From: Longimicrobium sp.
Lineage (GTDB): Bacteria > Gemmatimonadota > Gemmatimonadetes > Longimicrobiales > Longimicrobiaceae
Length of the DNA: 64,000 nucleotides
Assembly: GCF_036388275.1 (NCBI RefSeq)
Contig: NZ_DASVSF010000078.1
Location: 51,057 to 115,056 of the forward strand
Reading direction: 5' to 3'
In this document: in pieces, positions 40,585 to 48,795 of the stretch
Layout of the letters: each line of letters begins with the position of its first letter
Position numbering within the stretch: the first letter of the stretch is position 1
Notes under the pieces: model-generated
What the model saw: only the letters and a program-made list of their open reading frames with translations
Told to the model about the DNA's origin: nothing
Database searches by the model: none
Position numbers and translations under genes: made by a program

Positions 40585-42996
40585 ATGACCCCGAAGTTCC
40601 GCCTGGGCGCACTCGCGCTCGTGCTTTCCGCCCTCCTGCCCGCGTGCTCCGGGGACGGGCCCGTCGCGCTCCCGGTCGAAGCGCCGGACGCGCCCTATCT
40701 CGCCGTGCTGGACTGCACCGCCCGCGTGACATCTAGCGCGGTGAGCTGCCGGTCCGCCACTCCGTCCACCGGCCAGGCGCCGGGGCTGATCGTGGGCGGG
40801 CAGGGCGAGTTCGTGTTCATGTCCGGCACGAACGCGGCGTATACCGCCGCCGACAGCACGTTCAGGTTCGACGCGACGGTGCAGAACCTCATCCCGCAGC
40901 CGCTGGGCACCACGAACGGCACCACGCCGGACCCGGCGGGCGTGCGGGTGTTCTTCGCCTCCATGCCTGCCAGCGCCACCGGTGCCGTGTCGGTGAGGAA
41001 CGCCTCGGGAACGGCGACGTTCCTGAGCGGCGACGCGCCGTACTTCCAGTACGACGGCAACCTGGCGATGGACGCCACGTCGGAGGAGGTGACGTGGCGG
41101 TTCACGGTGGACCCCACCGTGGCCACCTTCACCTTCAAGGTGTACGTGGCGGCCCAGGTTCCTTATCCCAATGGATGGGTGGACGTCAGCCCGCCGGCGG
41201 ATACGCTGATGGCCGATTCGGCGCAGCCCCTGACGGCGACCGTGCGCGACGTGGTCGGGCGGGTGATCCCCGGGCAGACCATCACCTGGGGCACCTCCGA
41301 CGCGGCGATCGGCACGGTGACGGCCGGGGGCGTGGTGACCGGCGTGAGCCCCGGCGCGGTGACGATTTCCGCCAGCAGCGGCGTACGCAGCGGCGCGGCG
41401 AAGATCTCCGTCTGCCCCAACCTCGCCGTCGGCGGCGTGTACGTGGCCGACATGCCGGCGGGCGCGGACATCTGCCTGCCTGGCACCACCGGCGGGGCGG
41501 AGTACACCGTGATGCCCATGAACCTTTCGCCCAGCACGGCGGGAGGCCTCACGCTGGGGCTCACCTCGTCTGGCATCGTTCCGGCAAGCGGGGGCCCGAA
41601 CCCGGCGCGGCTCCCCGGCGCCGGGTTCAGCCTGGCGGGCGGGCTTCAGCGCGACGACAGGTGGGAGACGCGGCTTCGGGAAACGGAGCGGCGGGTGCTC
41701 GGGCCGCTGATGGCCCGCGGCATGGCACGCAGTCCGGCGCCGCGGCGCGCCGTCACCCCCGGTGTCCCGGTGGTGGGCGGCCTGATGACGCTGAACGTGG
41801 AGACGGACCAGCCCTGCAGCGCCCCCGACAACCGCACGGGCCGCGTGGTGCACGTGGGCACGCGCATCGTGATCGTCGCCGACACCACGAACCCATCCGG
41901 GGGGCTGACAGTCGCGGATTACGCGGCGATCGCCGAAACCTTCGACAACCAGGTGTGGCCCGCGATCACCGCGGCTTACGGCGAGCCGGCGGACCTGGAC
42001 CAGAACGGCGGCCGCGTGATCGCCTTCTACACCCGCGCGGTGAACGAGCTCACCCCGCCGGGATCCAGCGCGTACGTGGGCGGCTTCGTGTATGCGCGCG
42101 ACCTGTTCGAGCCGGCGCAGTGCGCCTCGAGCAACCGCGCCGAGATGTTCTACATGCTGGCGGCCGATCCTGGCGGCACGGTGAACGGCAACGTGCGGAC
42201 GGTGGAGCTGGTCAAGAGCAAGACGGTGGGAACGCTGGCCCACGAGTTCGAGCACCTGATCAACGCGTCGCGGCGGATGTACGTGAACAATGCCAATGGG
42301 TTCGAGGCCACGTGGCTGGACGAGGGGCTGGCGCACGTGGCCGAGGAGCTGATGTTCTACCACGTTTCCGGGACGAGCGCGCGCGCCAACCTGGGCGGCG
42401 CCCAGCTGTTCGACGGCGGCGCGGTGCAGAGCGCATGGTTCTCGTACATGGAGTCCAACACGGGGCGCCTGCGCCAGTGGCTGCTCTCGCCGACGACGGG
42501 CGGCTTCTTCCAGGCCAACGACAACCTGCCCACCCGCGGCGCGGCCTGGTCGTTCCTGCGCTACGCGGCCGACCGCAAGGGTGGCACCGAGGGCACGTTC
42601 TGGGCGGCGCTGGTGAAGACGGCCCAGGACACGGGTTTGGTGAACCTGCAGAATGCGCTGGGCACGGACCCCATGCCTTGGGCGCGGGACTTCGTCGCGG
42701 CCACGTACGCCGACGACGCGCTCGGCAGCGGAACACCGGCGCAGTACACGCTTCCCAGCTGGAACGTCCGTGACATCATCGACAACTGGATCAACTACAC
42801 CGCGGGAGACCGCTATCCGCTGGCCGTTCGCGCGCCGGGGAACGGGGTGACCGACAACATCACGCTGGCATACGGCGGGTCTGCGGCGTTCTCGCGCGTG
42901 GGAGTGCCCGCCAGTGCCTTCGCCTCCGTGCGCCTGCGCGTGGGCGGCGCCAGCCCGCCTTCGACCGTCCGCGTCGCGGTGTTCCGCCGGAAGTAG
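40585..42996 (+). CDS. HExxH metalloprotease lipoprotein with LDC module and Big_2 domain
   Basis: An 803-residue lipoprotein, lipobox LPAC (Cys21). The LDC module (about 38-195) shows VLDCTARV, VSCRSA, FDATVQNLI, YFQYDG and FTFKVYVAAQ, followed by GWVDVSP and a Big_2 Ig-like domain (about 200-285, ITWGTSDAAIGTV). The peptidase part has TLAHEFEHLIN with His553, Glu554 and His557, and WLDEGLAHVAEEL with Glu580 as the likely third ligand, a close match to the M30 (hyicolysin) arrangement HEFQHLIN...WLNEG. The C-terminus shares a short beta motif (TVRVAVFRRK) with the other protease (NLRIAVARLQ). Start 40585 is the lipoprotein start. Confidence 0.83.
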   Translation: MTPKFRLGALALVLSALLPACSGDGPVALPVEAPDAPYLAVLDCTARVTSSAVSCRSATPSTGQAPGLIVGGQGEFVFMSGTNAAYTAADSTFRFDATVQNLIPQPLGTTNGTTPDPAGVRVFFASMPASATGAVSVRNASGTATFLSGDAPYFQYDGNLAMDATSEEVTWRFTVDPTVATFTFKVYVAAQVPYPNGWVDVSPPADTLMADSAQPLTATVRDVVGRVIPGQTITWGTSDAAIGTVTAGGVVTGVSPGAVTISASSGVRSGAAKISVCPNLAVGGVYVADMPAGADICLPGTTGGAEYTVMPMNLSPSTAGGLTLGLTSSGIVPASGGPNPARLPGAGFSLAGGLQRDDRWETRLRETERRVLGPLMARGMARSPAPRRAVTPGVPVVGGLMTLNVETDQPCSAPDNRTGRVVHVGTRIVIVADTTNPSGGLTVADYAAIAETFDNQVWPAITAAYGEPADLDQNGGRVIAFYTRAVNELTPPGSSAYVGGFVYARDLFEPAQCASSNRAEMFYMLAADPGGTVNGNVRTVELVKSKTVGTLAHEFEHLINASRRMYVNNANGFEATWLDEGLAHVAEELMFYHVSGTSARANLGGAQLFDGGAVQSAWFSYMESNTGRLRQWLLSPTTGGFFQANDNLPTRGAAWSFLRYAADRKGGTEGTFWAALVKTAQDTGLVNLQNALGTDPMPWARDFVAATYADDALGSGTPAQYTLPSWNVRDIIDNWINYTAGDRYPLAVRAPGNGVTDNITLAYGGSAAFSRVGVPASAFASVRLRVGGASPPSTVRVAVFRRK

Positions 42997-43016
42997 CGGT
43001 TGGCGCTGGGGAGCAG

Positions 43017-43053
43017 AAGAGGCCCATCCGGATGTTCCGGGCGGGCCTCTTTC
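43017..43053 (+). terminator. Terminator after metalloprotease lipoprotein 2
   Basis: AAGAGGCCC (43017-43025) pairs with GGGCCTCTT (43043-43051), with an inner CCGG/CCGG pair, followed by TTC. Confidence 0.75.
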
Positions 43054-43083
43054 AGTGCGTGAGTGCGTGAGTGCGTAAGTGCG
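43054..43083. repeat. Intergenic 8-bp tandem repeat, copy 3
   Basis: Almost perfect tandem units AGTGCGTG, AGTGCGTG, AGTGCGTA, AGTGCG between convergent genes; same unit as at 32081 and 32464. Confidence 0.7.
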
Positions 43084-43091
43084 TTCCGGCG

Positions 43092-44126
43092 TCAGCCGAT
43101 TCCCAGCAGCACGATCAGCGCGGCGCTCAGGCTGATCAGCACGATGAGCGATCCGGTGACCGCGGCGATCACGCGCCCTCCGACGCGGCCCAGCACCCGT
43201 ACGTCCACGCCCAGCCCCAGCGCGGCCATGGCAGCCACCGTCATCCACCGCGACAGCTCGCGCACCGGCAGCGCCACCTCGGCGGGGATGGCGCCCAGCG
43301 AACGCGCGGCGGCCAGCACCAGGAAGCCGGTGATGAACCACGGCACGAAGGCGCCGGGCGCCAGCTTCTGCTCGCCGATCCTGCGGTTGCGCACGGCAAA
43401 GAAGACCACGACGGGGCCCAGCAGCAGCACGCGCACCAGCTTGACGAGCGTGCCCACCTCGCCGCTCAGCGCGCTGACGGGAAAGGTGGCCGCGATCACC
43501 TGCGGAACGGCGTACACCGTCATTCCCGCCAGCACGCCGTAGCGGTACGCGTCGAAGCCCAGCACGGGAATCAGCAGCGGCAGGCCCATGACGACGACCA
43601 CGCCCAGCACGGCGGTGAAGGCGATGGACGACGCCACGTCCTCGTCGTCGGCGCCGATGACAGGCGCCACGGCCGCGATGGCGGAGTTGCCGCAGATGGC
43701 GTTTCCGCAGGCGATCAACGTGGCGAGGCGCGGGTTGAGCCCCAGCGCCCGGCCGATGCCGTAGCCCGCCACCAGCCCCGTGGCGACGACGGCGAGAATG
43801 GCGATCACCAGCGGCGCGCCGGCCCGCAGCAGCAGGGGCAGGTTCACCGACGCGCCCAGGAGGACGATGGCGATCTCCAGCACCTGCTTGGCCGTCAGCG
43901 AGATTCCCGGCTCCCACCGCGCGCCGGGCTTCCAGAAGGTGCGCACGATCATCCCCAGCAGAATGGCCAGCACCAGCGCCTCGACCACGGCGTGCCCCGT
44001 GGCCCGCACCTCCACCTCCTGCAGCGCCCACGCGGCGGCGGCCAGCGCGGCGGAAAGCGCCAGGCCGGGAAGGTACCCCACGAGCGGGGGACGGGGCTGG
44101 GTCACTGCGGAACCGGTGTCGGTCAC
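43092..44126 (-). CDS. YeiH/UPF0324 family putative sulfate exporter
   Basis: A 344-residue polytopic inner-membrane protein of about ten helices. Its middle shows IACGNAICGNSAIAAVAPVI, typical of the YeiH (putative sulfate exporter) family, and the C-terminal half ALGLGVDVRVL. Hydrophobic runs include VVEALVLAILLGMIV, VLEIAIVLLGAS and LVIAILAVVATGLVAGYGIG. Transport substrate unproven; family members are linked to sulfate, taurine or nucleobase handling. GTG 44126 chosen; other GTG starts are near. Single gene, convergent with the protease unit. Confidence 0.85.
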   Translation of the reverse strand: MTDTGSAVTQPRPPLVGYLPGLALSAALAAAAWALQEVEVRATGHAVVEALVLAILLGMIVRTFWKPGARWEPGISLTAKQVLEIAIVLLGASVNLPLLLRAGAPLVIAILAVVATGLVAGYGIGRALGLNPRLATLIACGNAICGNSAIAAVAPVIGADDEDVASSIAFTAVLGVVVVMGLPLLIPVLGFDAYRYGVLAGMTVYAVPQVIAATFPVSALSGEVGTLVKLVRVLLLGPVVVFFAVRNRRIGEQKLAPGAFVPWFITGFLVLAAARSLGAIPAEVALPVRELSRWMTVAAMAALGLGVDVRVLGRVGGRVIAAVTGSLIVLISLSAALIVLLGIG

Positions 44127-44211
44127 GGGGCAGGCACGGAGATTGACGGTGCGCGCCGGCGGCACGCGCGGCACTGGGCCGCCGACAACCTAACCCGGAC
44201 CGCAACCCCCG

Positions 44212-44643
44212 ATGCTTCAGGAAGAACAGCGCAGGCAGATCGAGCAGCGGCTGCTGCGCGAGCGTGAGCAGGTGCTCGACGCGATCGGCGAATTCGACGA
44301 GACCGCCAAGGACCTGCGCGAGCGCACGGGCGAGCTGAGCCTGGCCGACAACCACCCGGCCGACATCGCCACCGAGCACCAGGAGCACGAAAAGGACTTC
44401 CTCTTCGCCAGCATGGAGGGGCGGCGCCTGTACGCCATCGACGAGTCGCTGCGCCTGCTGTACAAGGAGCCGGAGCGCTTCGGGCTGTGCGACGTGTGCG
44501 GCCAGGACATCGGGATGGAGCGGCTGGACGTGATCCCCGAAACCCGCCTGTGCGCGCAGCACGCCCGCGAGCGCGACGCAGCCTCGGACGCCGACGCCAA
44601 CCCCCGCGAGGCCGACGGCCACGCGAACGAGGAACAGCGGTAA
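44212..44643 (+). CDS. DksA/TraR-type zinc finger protein
   Basis: A 143-residue protein. The N-terminal coiled-coil is LRERTGELSLADNHPADIATE with the conserved HPAD signature of YocK/DksA-like proteins, followed by a helix (ESLRLLYKEPERFGLCDVCG). Zinc ligands are CDVC (about 93-96) and a CAQH in the partner position where most family members have CxxC. DksA-like proteins bind the RNA polymerase secondary channel; this one is of the shorter YocK type of unknown effect. The tail after about 120 is polar and likely disordered. Confidence 0.88.
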   Translation: MLQEEQRRQIEQRLLREREQVLDAIGEFDETAKDLRERTGELSLADNHPADIATEHQEHEKDFLFASMEGRRLYAIDESLRLLYKEPERFGLCDVCGQDIGMERLDVIPETRLCAQHARERDAASDADANPREADGHANEEQR

Positions 44644-44648
44644 CGACG

Positions 44649-44720
44649 GTCACGACGGTAACTACGGTCACCACGGTGGATGGGCGTCGCCCCGTAGTTA
44701 CCGTAGTTACGGTAGTGACC
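44649..44720 (+). repeat. Imperfect 27-bp hairpin of 9-bp repeats
   Basis: Left half from 44649 (GGTCACGACGGTAACTACGG) and right half ending 44720 (CCGTAGTTACGGTAGTGACC) are complementary at 23 of 27 positions, with a perfect 12-bp core CGGTAACTACGG/CCGTAGTTACCG (44656-44667, 44692-44703). The unit ACGGTAACT repeats about every 9 bp. It may serve as terminator of the DksA-like gene. Confidence 0.6.
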
Positions 44721-44756
44721 TCGTGACCAGACACTCGCCAAACCCGGCGGCGCGTG

Positions 44757-44762
44757 TATATT
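44757..44762 (+). promoter_or_regulatory. Candidate -10 box of alanine dehydrogenase gene
   Basis: TATATT 65 nt before the ATG, in an otherwise GC-rich gap. No clear -35. Confidence 0.35.
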
Positions 44763-44826
44763 GTGCCCGCCCGCCGAAGTGAGCGGGCCAGACGCACCAC
44801 CGAAATACCCGAACCCGCTGCTGACG

Positions 44827-45939
44827 ATGCTGATCGGCGTTCCGAAGGAAATCAAGACCAACGAGAACCGCATCGCCCTGGTGCCCGCCGGCGCCGAGGC
44901 CCTGGTGCAGGCCGGCCACCAGGTGATGGTGGAGCGCGGCGGCGGGCTGGGCAGCGGCTTCACCGACGACCAGTACACCTCCGTCGGCGCCACCATCCAC
45001 GACGTGGAAGAGGTGTGGGCGCGGGCCGAGATGATCATGAAGGTCAAGGAGCCCATCGCCATCGAGTACGGCCGCACCCGGCCGGGCCAGCTCCTGTTCA
45101 CCTACTTCCACTTCGCCGCCGACCAGGCGCTCACCCGCGGGATGATCGACTCGGGCGCCGTGTGCGTGGCGTACGAGACGGTGCAGCTGGACAGCGGCGA
45201 GCTCCCCCTGCTGACGCCCATGTCCGAGGTGGCGGGGCGCATGGCCATCCAGGCCGGCGCCAAGTACCTGGAAAAGTACTACGGCGGCCGCGGGATGCTG
45301 CTGGGCGGCGTTCCCGGCGTGGCGCCCGCCAGCGTGGTGATCATCGGCGGCGGCGTGGTGGGCACCAACGCGGCCAAGATGGCGGCGGGGCTGGGCGCCC
45401 GCGTCACCATTCTCGACGTGTCGCTGGAGCGCCTGCGCTACCTGTCGGACGTCATGCCGGCCAACGTGGAGATGATCTACAGCAACCGGCACAACCTGAT
45501 GGAGCGGGTGGAGCAGGCCGACCTGGTGGTGGGCGCGGTGCTGCTGCCGGGCGCCAAGGCCCCCAACCTGATCAAGCGCGACGACCTGAAGCGCATGAAG
45601 GACGGGTCGGTGATCGTCGACGTGGCGGTGGACCAGGGCGGCTGCGTAGAGACCATCCGCCCCACCACGCACGAAGACCCCATCTACGAGATCGACGGGG
45701 TGATCCACTACGGCGTGGCGAACATGCCCGGCGGCGTGCCGCGCACCTCCACGCTGGCGCTCACCAACGCCACCTTCCCCTACGCCATGCGCCTGGCGCG
45801 CCTGGGGTGGAAGGAAGCCTGCCGCCAGGACCCCGCGCTGGCGCTGGGGCTGAACGTGGTCAACGGCCAGGTGGTGTATCCCGGCGTCGCCGAGGCCTTC
45901 GGCCTTCCGCTGGTGCCGCTGCAGTCCGTCCTGGTCTGA
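44827..45939 (+). CDS. ald: Alanine dehydrogenase
   Basis: A 370-residue NAD-dependent enzyme interconverting L-alanine and pyruvate plus ammonia; the length is exactly typical. MLIGVPKEIKTNENRIALVP is the family N-terminus. Substrate and catalytic residues are in IMKVKEPI (Lys) and LFTYFHFAAD (His), the Rossmann motif is VIIGGGVVGTNAAKMAAGLG, and IVDVAVDQGGCVETIRPTTH is the second signature. Start 44827 is the family start; no Shine-Dalgarno is visible. Closed by a strong terminator. Confidence 0.97.
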   Translation: MLIGVPKEIKTNENRIALVPAGAEALVQAGHQVMVERGGGLGSGFTDDQYTSVGATIHDVEEVWARAEMIMKVKEPIAIEYGRTRPGQLLFTYFHFAADQALTRGMIDSGAVCVAYETVQLDSGELPLLTPMSEVAGRMAIQAGAKYLEKYYGGRGMLLGGVPGVAPASVVIIGGGVVGTNAAKMAAGLGARVTILDVSLERLRYLSDVMPANVEMIYSNRHNLMERVEQADLVVGAVLLPGAKAPNLIKRDDLKRMKDGSVIVDVAVDQGGCVETIRPTTHEDPIYEIDGVIHYGVANMPGGVPRTSTLALTNATFPYAMRLARLGWKEACRQDPALALGLNVVNGQVVYPGVAEAFGLPLVPLQSVLV

Positions 45940-45960
45940 TCCGCCCGCGGAGACGGCCCG

Positions 45961-45997
45961 CAGCCCCCACCGGACCTCGCGCCGGTGGGGGCTGTTC
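45961..45997 (+). terminator. Terminator after ald
   Basis: CAGCCCCCACCGG (45961-45973), 8-nt loop, CCGGTGGGGGCTG (45982-45994), then TT. A perfect 13-bp stem. Confidence 0.85.
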
Positions 45998-46026
45998 CGC
46001 ATCCGGGACCTCCCTCGAAAGCTCCC

Positions 46027-46476
46027 ATGACCGAACCCATGCGGGTCCGCTTCAAGCGGCTTCCCCACAACCCCGACCTGCCGCTCCCCGCCCGGCAGAC
46101 TCCCGGCTCGGCCGGCTACGACGTGGCCTCGGCCGAGCCGGACTTCGTGCTGCAGCCCGGCGAGCGGCGCCTGGTGGTGACCGGGCTCGCCATCGAGCTG
46201 CCGGATGGCGTGGAGTGCCAGGTGCGCCCGCGCTCGGGGCTGGCGCTTCGCCACGGCATCACCCTTCCCAACTCGCCGGCGACGATCGACCCCGACTACC
46301 GGGGCGAACTCAAGGTGATCGTGTGGAACGCGGGGACGGAGCCGGTGCCCGTTCCGCGCGGAACGCGCATCGCGCAGCTGGTGTTCGCCCGCTTCCTGGC
46401 GCCCGAGGTGGAAGAAGCGGACGAGTTGAGCGAGTCCGGCCGGGGCGAATCGGGCTTCGGGTCTACCGGCCGCTGA
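46027..46476 (+). CDS. dut: dUTP diphosphatase
   Basis: A 149-residue trimeric enzyme hydrolysing dUTP to dUMP and PPi, keeping uracil out of DNA. Motif 1 is GSAGYDVAS, motif 2 RPRSGLALRHGI, motif 3 TIDPDYRGEL, motif 4 RIAQLVF, and motif 5, GESGFGSTGR at the C-terminus. Start at 46027 (MTEPMRVRFKRL) is the first ATG; the second Met (46039) is possible. Confidence 0.95.
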   Translation: MTEPMRVRFKRLPHNPDLPLPARQTPGSAGYDVASAEPDFVLQPGERRLVVTGLAIELPDGVECQVRPRSGLALRHGITLPNSPATIDPDYRGELKVIVWNAGTEPVPVPRGTRIAQLVFARFLAPEVEEADELSESGRGESGFGSTGR

Positions 46477-46651
46477 GGGCGCGCCCGCCCGGCATGGCCC
46501 GTGCATCTGGCCGCGGCGACTTCCGGGGCGCCGGGTTGCGGGGGTACGTGGGGGGGCCTAGCTTTGCAGGCTCCGATATTTCCACGGTTTGCACGCCGAA
46601 ACGACGCGCCCGCGGGTTCTGCCCCCGGTCGAGAAAGTTACGACGAAAGAC

Positions 46652-47686
46652 ATGTTTCGCTGGTTACGGTCTGGCAGCTTCATCCCGGTGAACGACATCG
46701 CCGTCGATCTGGGGACGGCGAATACGCTCGTATACGTAAAGGGCGAGGGGATCGTCCTGAACGAGCCCTCGGTGGTGGCGGTGGAAAAAGCCACCAACCG
46801 CATCAAGGGAATCGGGCTGGAGGCCAAGCGCATGCTGGGCCGCACCCCCGAAGGCATCACCGCCGTGCGCCCGCTCAAGGACGGGGTGATCGCCGACGTG
46901 GACGTAACGGAGATCATGCTCCGCTACTTCCTGCAGACGGTCACCAGCAAGCGGTTCCTGAAGCTGAAGCCCACCGTGGTGGTGGGCGTGCCCAGCGGCA
47001 TCACCGAGCTGGAGCGGCGGGCCGTGCGGCAGAGCGCGGCGGCGGCGGGGGCCAAGGAGGTCTACATGGTGGCCGAGCCGATGGCCGCAGCCATCGGCGT
47101 TGGGCTGCCGGTAGAAACGCCTACGGGCAACATGGTCATCGACATCGGCGGCGGCACCACCGAGATCGCGGTGATCGCGCTGTCGGGCATCGTGTGCGAC
47201 ACCAGCATCCGCGTGGGGGGCGACGAGATCGACAACGCCATCGTCACCTTCATGCGCAAGAACTACAACCTGATGATCGGCGAGGCCACGGCCGAAGCCG
47301 TCAAGATCCAGATCGGCAGCGCGTACAGCACCGGCGACGAGCGGGAGATGGACGTCAAGGGGCGCGACCTGGTGTCGGGCATTCCCAAGACGGTGAGGGT
47401 GCACTCGCAGGAGATCCGCGAGTGCATCCAGGAGCCCATCCAGGCCATCGTCGAGGCGGTTCGCCGGGCGCTGGAGATCACCCCCCCCGAGCTGGCCAGC
47501 GACATCGTCGACCGGGGGATCGTGATGACGGGCGGCGGCGCGCTGATCCGGGGGCTCGACAGCCTGATCGCACGTGAAACCAACCTTCCCATCCACGTCG
47601 ACGAGGACCCGCTCACCTGCGTCGTGCGCGGCGCCGGGCGCATCCTGGACGACGTGGCCAAGTACAGAGGAGTGTTGACGTCCTGA
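46652..47686 (+). CDS. mreB: Rod shape-determining protein MreB
   Basis: A 344-residue bacterial actin that organises lateral cell wall synthesis. The ATP-binding phosphate 1 motif is DIAVDLGTANTLVYVKGEGI, followed by TAVRPLKDGVIADVDVTE and the phosphate 2 region MVIDIGGGTTEIAVIALSGI. Start 46652 (MFRWLRSGSFIPVND) is preceded by GACGAAAG. First gene of an mreB-mreC-mreD-rodA run, implying a rod-shaped cell. Confidence 0.98.
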   Translation: MFRWLRSGSFIPVNDIAVDLGTANTLVYVKGEGIVLNEPSVVAVEKATNRIKGIGLEAKRMLGRTPEGITAVRPLKDGVIADVDVTEIMLRYFLQTVTSKRFLKLKPTVVVGVPSGITELERRAVRQSAAAAGAKEVYMVAEPMAAAIGVGLPVETPTGNMVIDIGGGTTEIAVIALSGIVCDTSIRVGGDEIDNAIVTFMRKNYNLMIGEATAEAVKIQIGSAYSTGDEREMDVKGRDLVSGIPKTVRVHSQEIRECIQEPIQAIVEAVRRALEITPPELASDIVDRGIVMTGGGALIRGLDSLIARETNLPIHVDEDPLTCVVRGAGRILDDVAKYRGVLTS

Positions 47687-48789
47687 GCGCGTTCAGACCT
47701 TACCTGCGCGGCGCGGGCGAGCGCGGCCGCAAGCGGGACCTGGCCCTGGCGGGGGTGTTCGCCGCCCTTTCGCTGCTCCTGCTGCTGATGCCCGAGCCCT
47801 ACCGCGACGGCGTGGGCCACGCCCTGCGCGCCACGGCGCTGCGGCCGGTGCTGGCCATGCAGCGCGGCGCGGCCGACCGCCACGGCCGCTATTCCGACGC
47901 GGCGCGCCTGCGCGCCGAGCGCGACAGCCTGGCGGCCTACCTGGTGGGGCAGGCCACGCTGGCCGCCGAAAACCGCGAGCTGCGGGGCCTGCTGGGCTTC
48001 CGCGAGCGGCTGGCCTACTCGTTCGTTCCCGCCGAGGGGCGGTGGATGGCGGGCCCCGGCTCCGACGGGATGCTTCGCCTTTCGGCCGGGCGGCGCGACC
48101 GGGTGACCGACGGCGCCGCGGTGATCACCGCCGAGGGCTTGGCGGGGCAGGTGTCGCAGCTGGGGTCGGAGTCGGCCATCATGCGGGCGTGGATGCACCC
48201 CAACTTCCGCGCCTCGGTGATGACGCTGGACGGCGAGACGTACGGGGTGGCCGAGCCCATCGAGCGCAACGGCGAGCGGCTGCTGGCCTTCAGCCCGGTG
48301 GCCTTCCACACGGCCCCCGACACGGGGGCCATGATCGTCACCTCGGGCGAGGGCGGCGTGTACCCGCAGGGCATTCCGGTGGGCCGGGTGGCGGGAACGG
48401 GCAAGGACCCCGACGGCTGGCAGCGCATCTACTACGTCCGGCCGCTGGTGGCGCCCGCGCAGATGGCGCACGTGCTGGTGCTGGGCCAGCCGGTGACGGG
48501 ACGTTCGGACCAGAACCTGGCGGGGGCCTGGGGAGTGCGGCTCACCGCCCCGCCCCCGTCGGCCGACACGGCCCGCCCGCTTTCGCCCGACGCGGCGGCG
48601 CCGGCGCGGCCCGCGCAAACGCGGCCGCAGGCGCGCCCGCAGACCCGCCCGGCTCCGCGCCCGCGCAGGGTAGATCCAACGCCGGAACTGCCGGGAACCC
48701 CGGTGTTCCCAGGCGAGCCGCGGGTGCCGCCGGGACTGCCGGCGCCCCGAAATCCGTCGGCCGCTGCCGACACCAGCCGTGTGGAGTGA
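47683..48789 (+). CDS. mreC: Rod shape-determining protein MreC
   Basis: About 368 residues if a CTG at 47683 is the start, overlapping the mreB stop as CTGA, 10 nt after AGAGGAG. The nearest usual start, GTG 47755, would cut into the membrane helix (LALAGVFAALSLLLLL) and lose the basic cytoplasmic segment (YLRGAGERGRKRD), so the CTG is preferred. After the helix come a coiled-coil (about 75-110, RLRAERDSLAAYLVG) and the beta-domain: GLAGQVSQLGSESAIMRAWM, GVYPQGIPVGRVAGTG. The last 100 residues are Pro/Arg/Ala-rich and disordered. MreC links MreB to periplasmic synthases. Confidence 0.9.
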   Translation: MSAFRPYLRGAGERGRKRDLALAGVFAALSLLLLLMPEPYRDGVGHALRATALRPVLAMQRGAADRHGRYSDAARLRAERDSLAAYLVGQATLAAENRELRGLLGFRERLAYSFVPAEGRWMAGPGSDGMLRLSAGRRDRVTDGAAVITAEGLAGQVSQLGSESAIMRAWMHPNFRASVMTLDGETYGVAEPIERNGERLLAFSPVAFHTAPDTGAMIVTSGEGGVYPQGIPVGRVAGTGKDPDGWQRIYYVRPLVAPAQMAHVLVLGQPVTGRSDQNLAGAWGVRLTAPPPSADTARPLSPDAAAPARPAQTRPQARPQTRPAPRPRRVDPTPELPGTPVFPGEPRVPPGLPAPRNPSAAADTSRVE

Positions 48790-48795
48790 GGGGAC

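Noticed and set aside
42260..42736. Minus-strand frames within the second metalloprotease
   Set aside because: Opposite a conserved HEFEH/WLDEG catalytic region; shadow frames.
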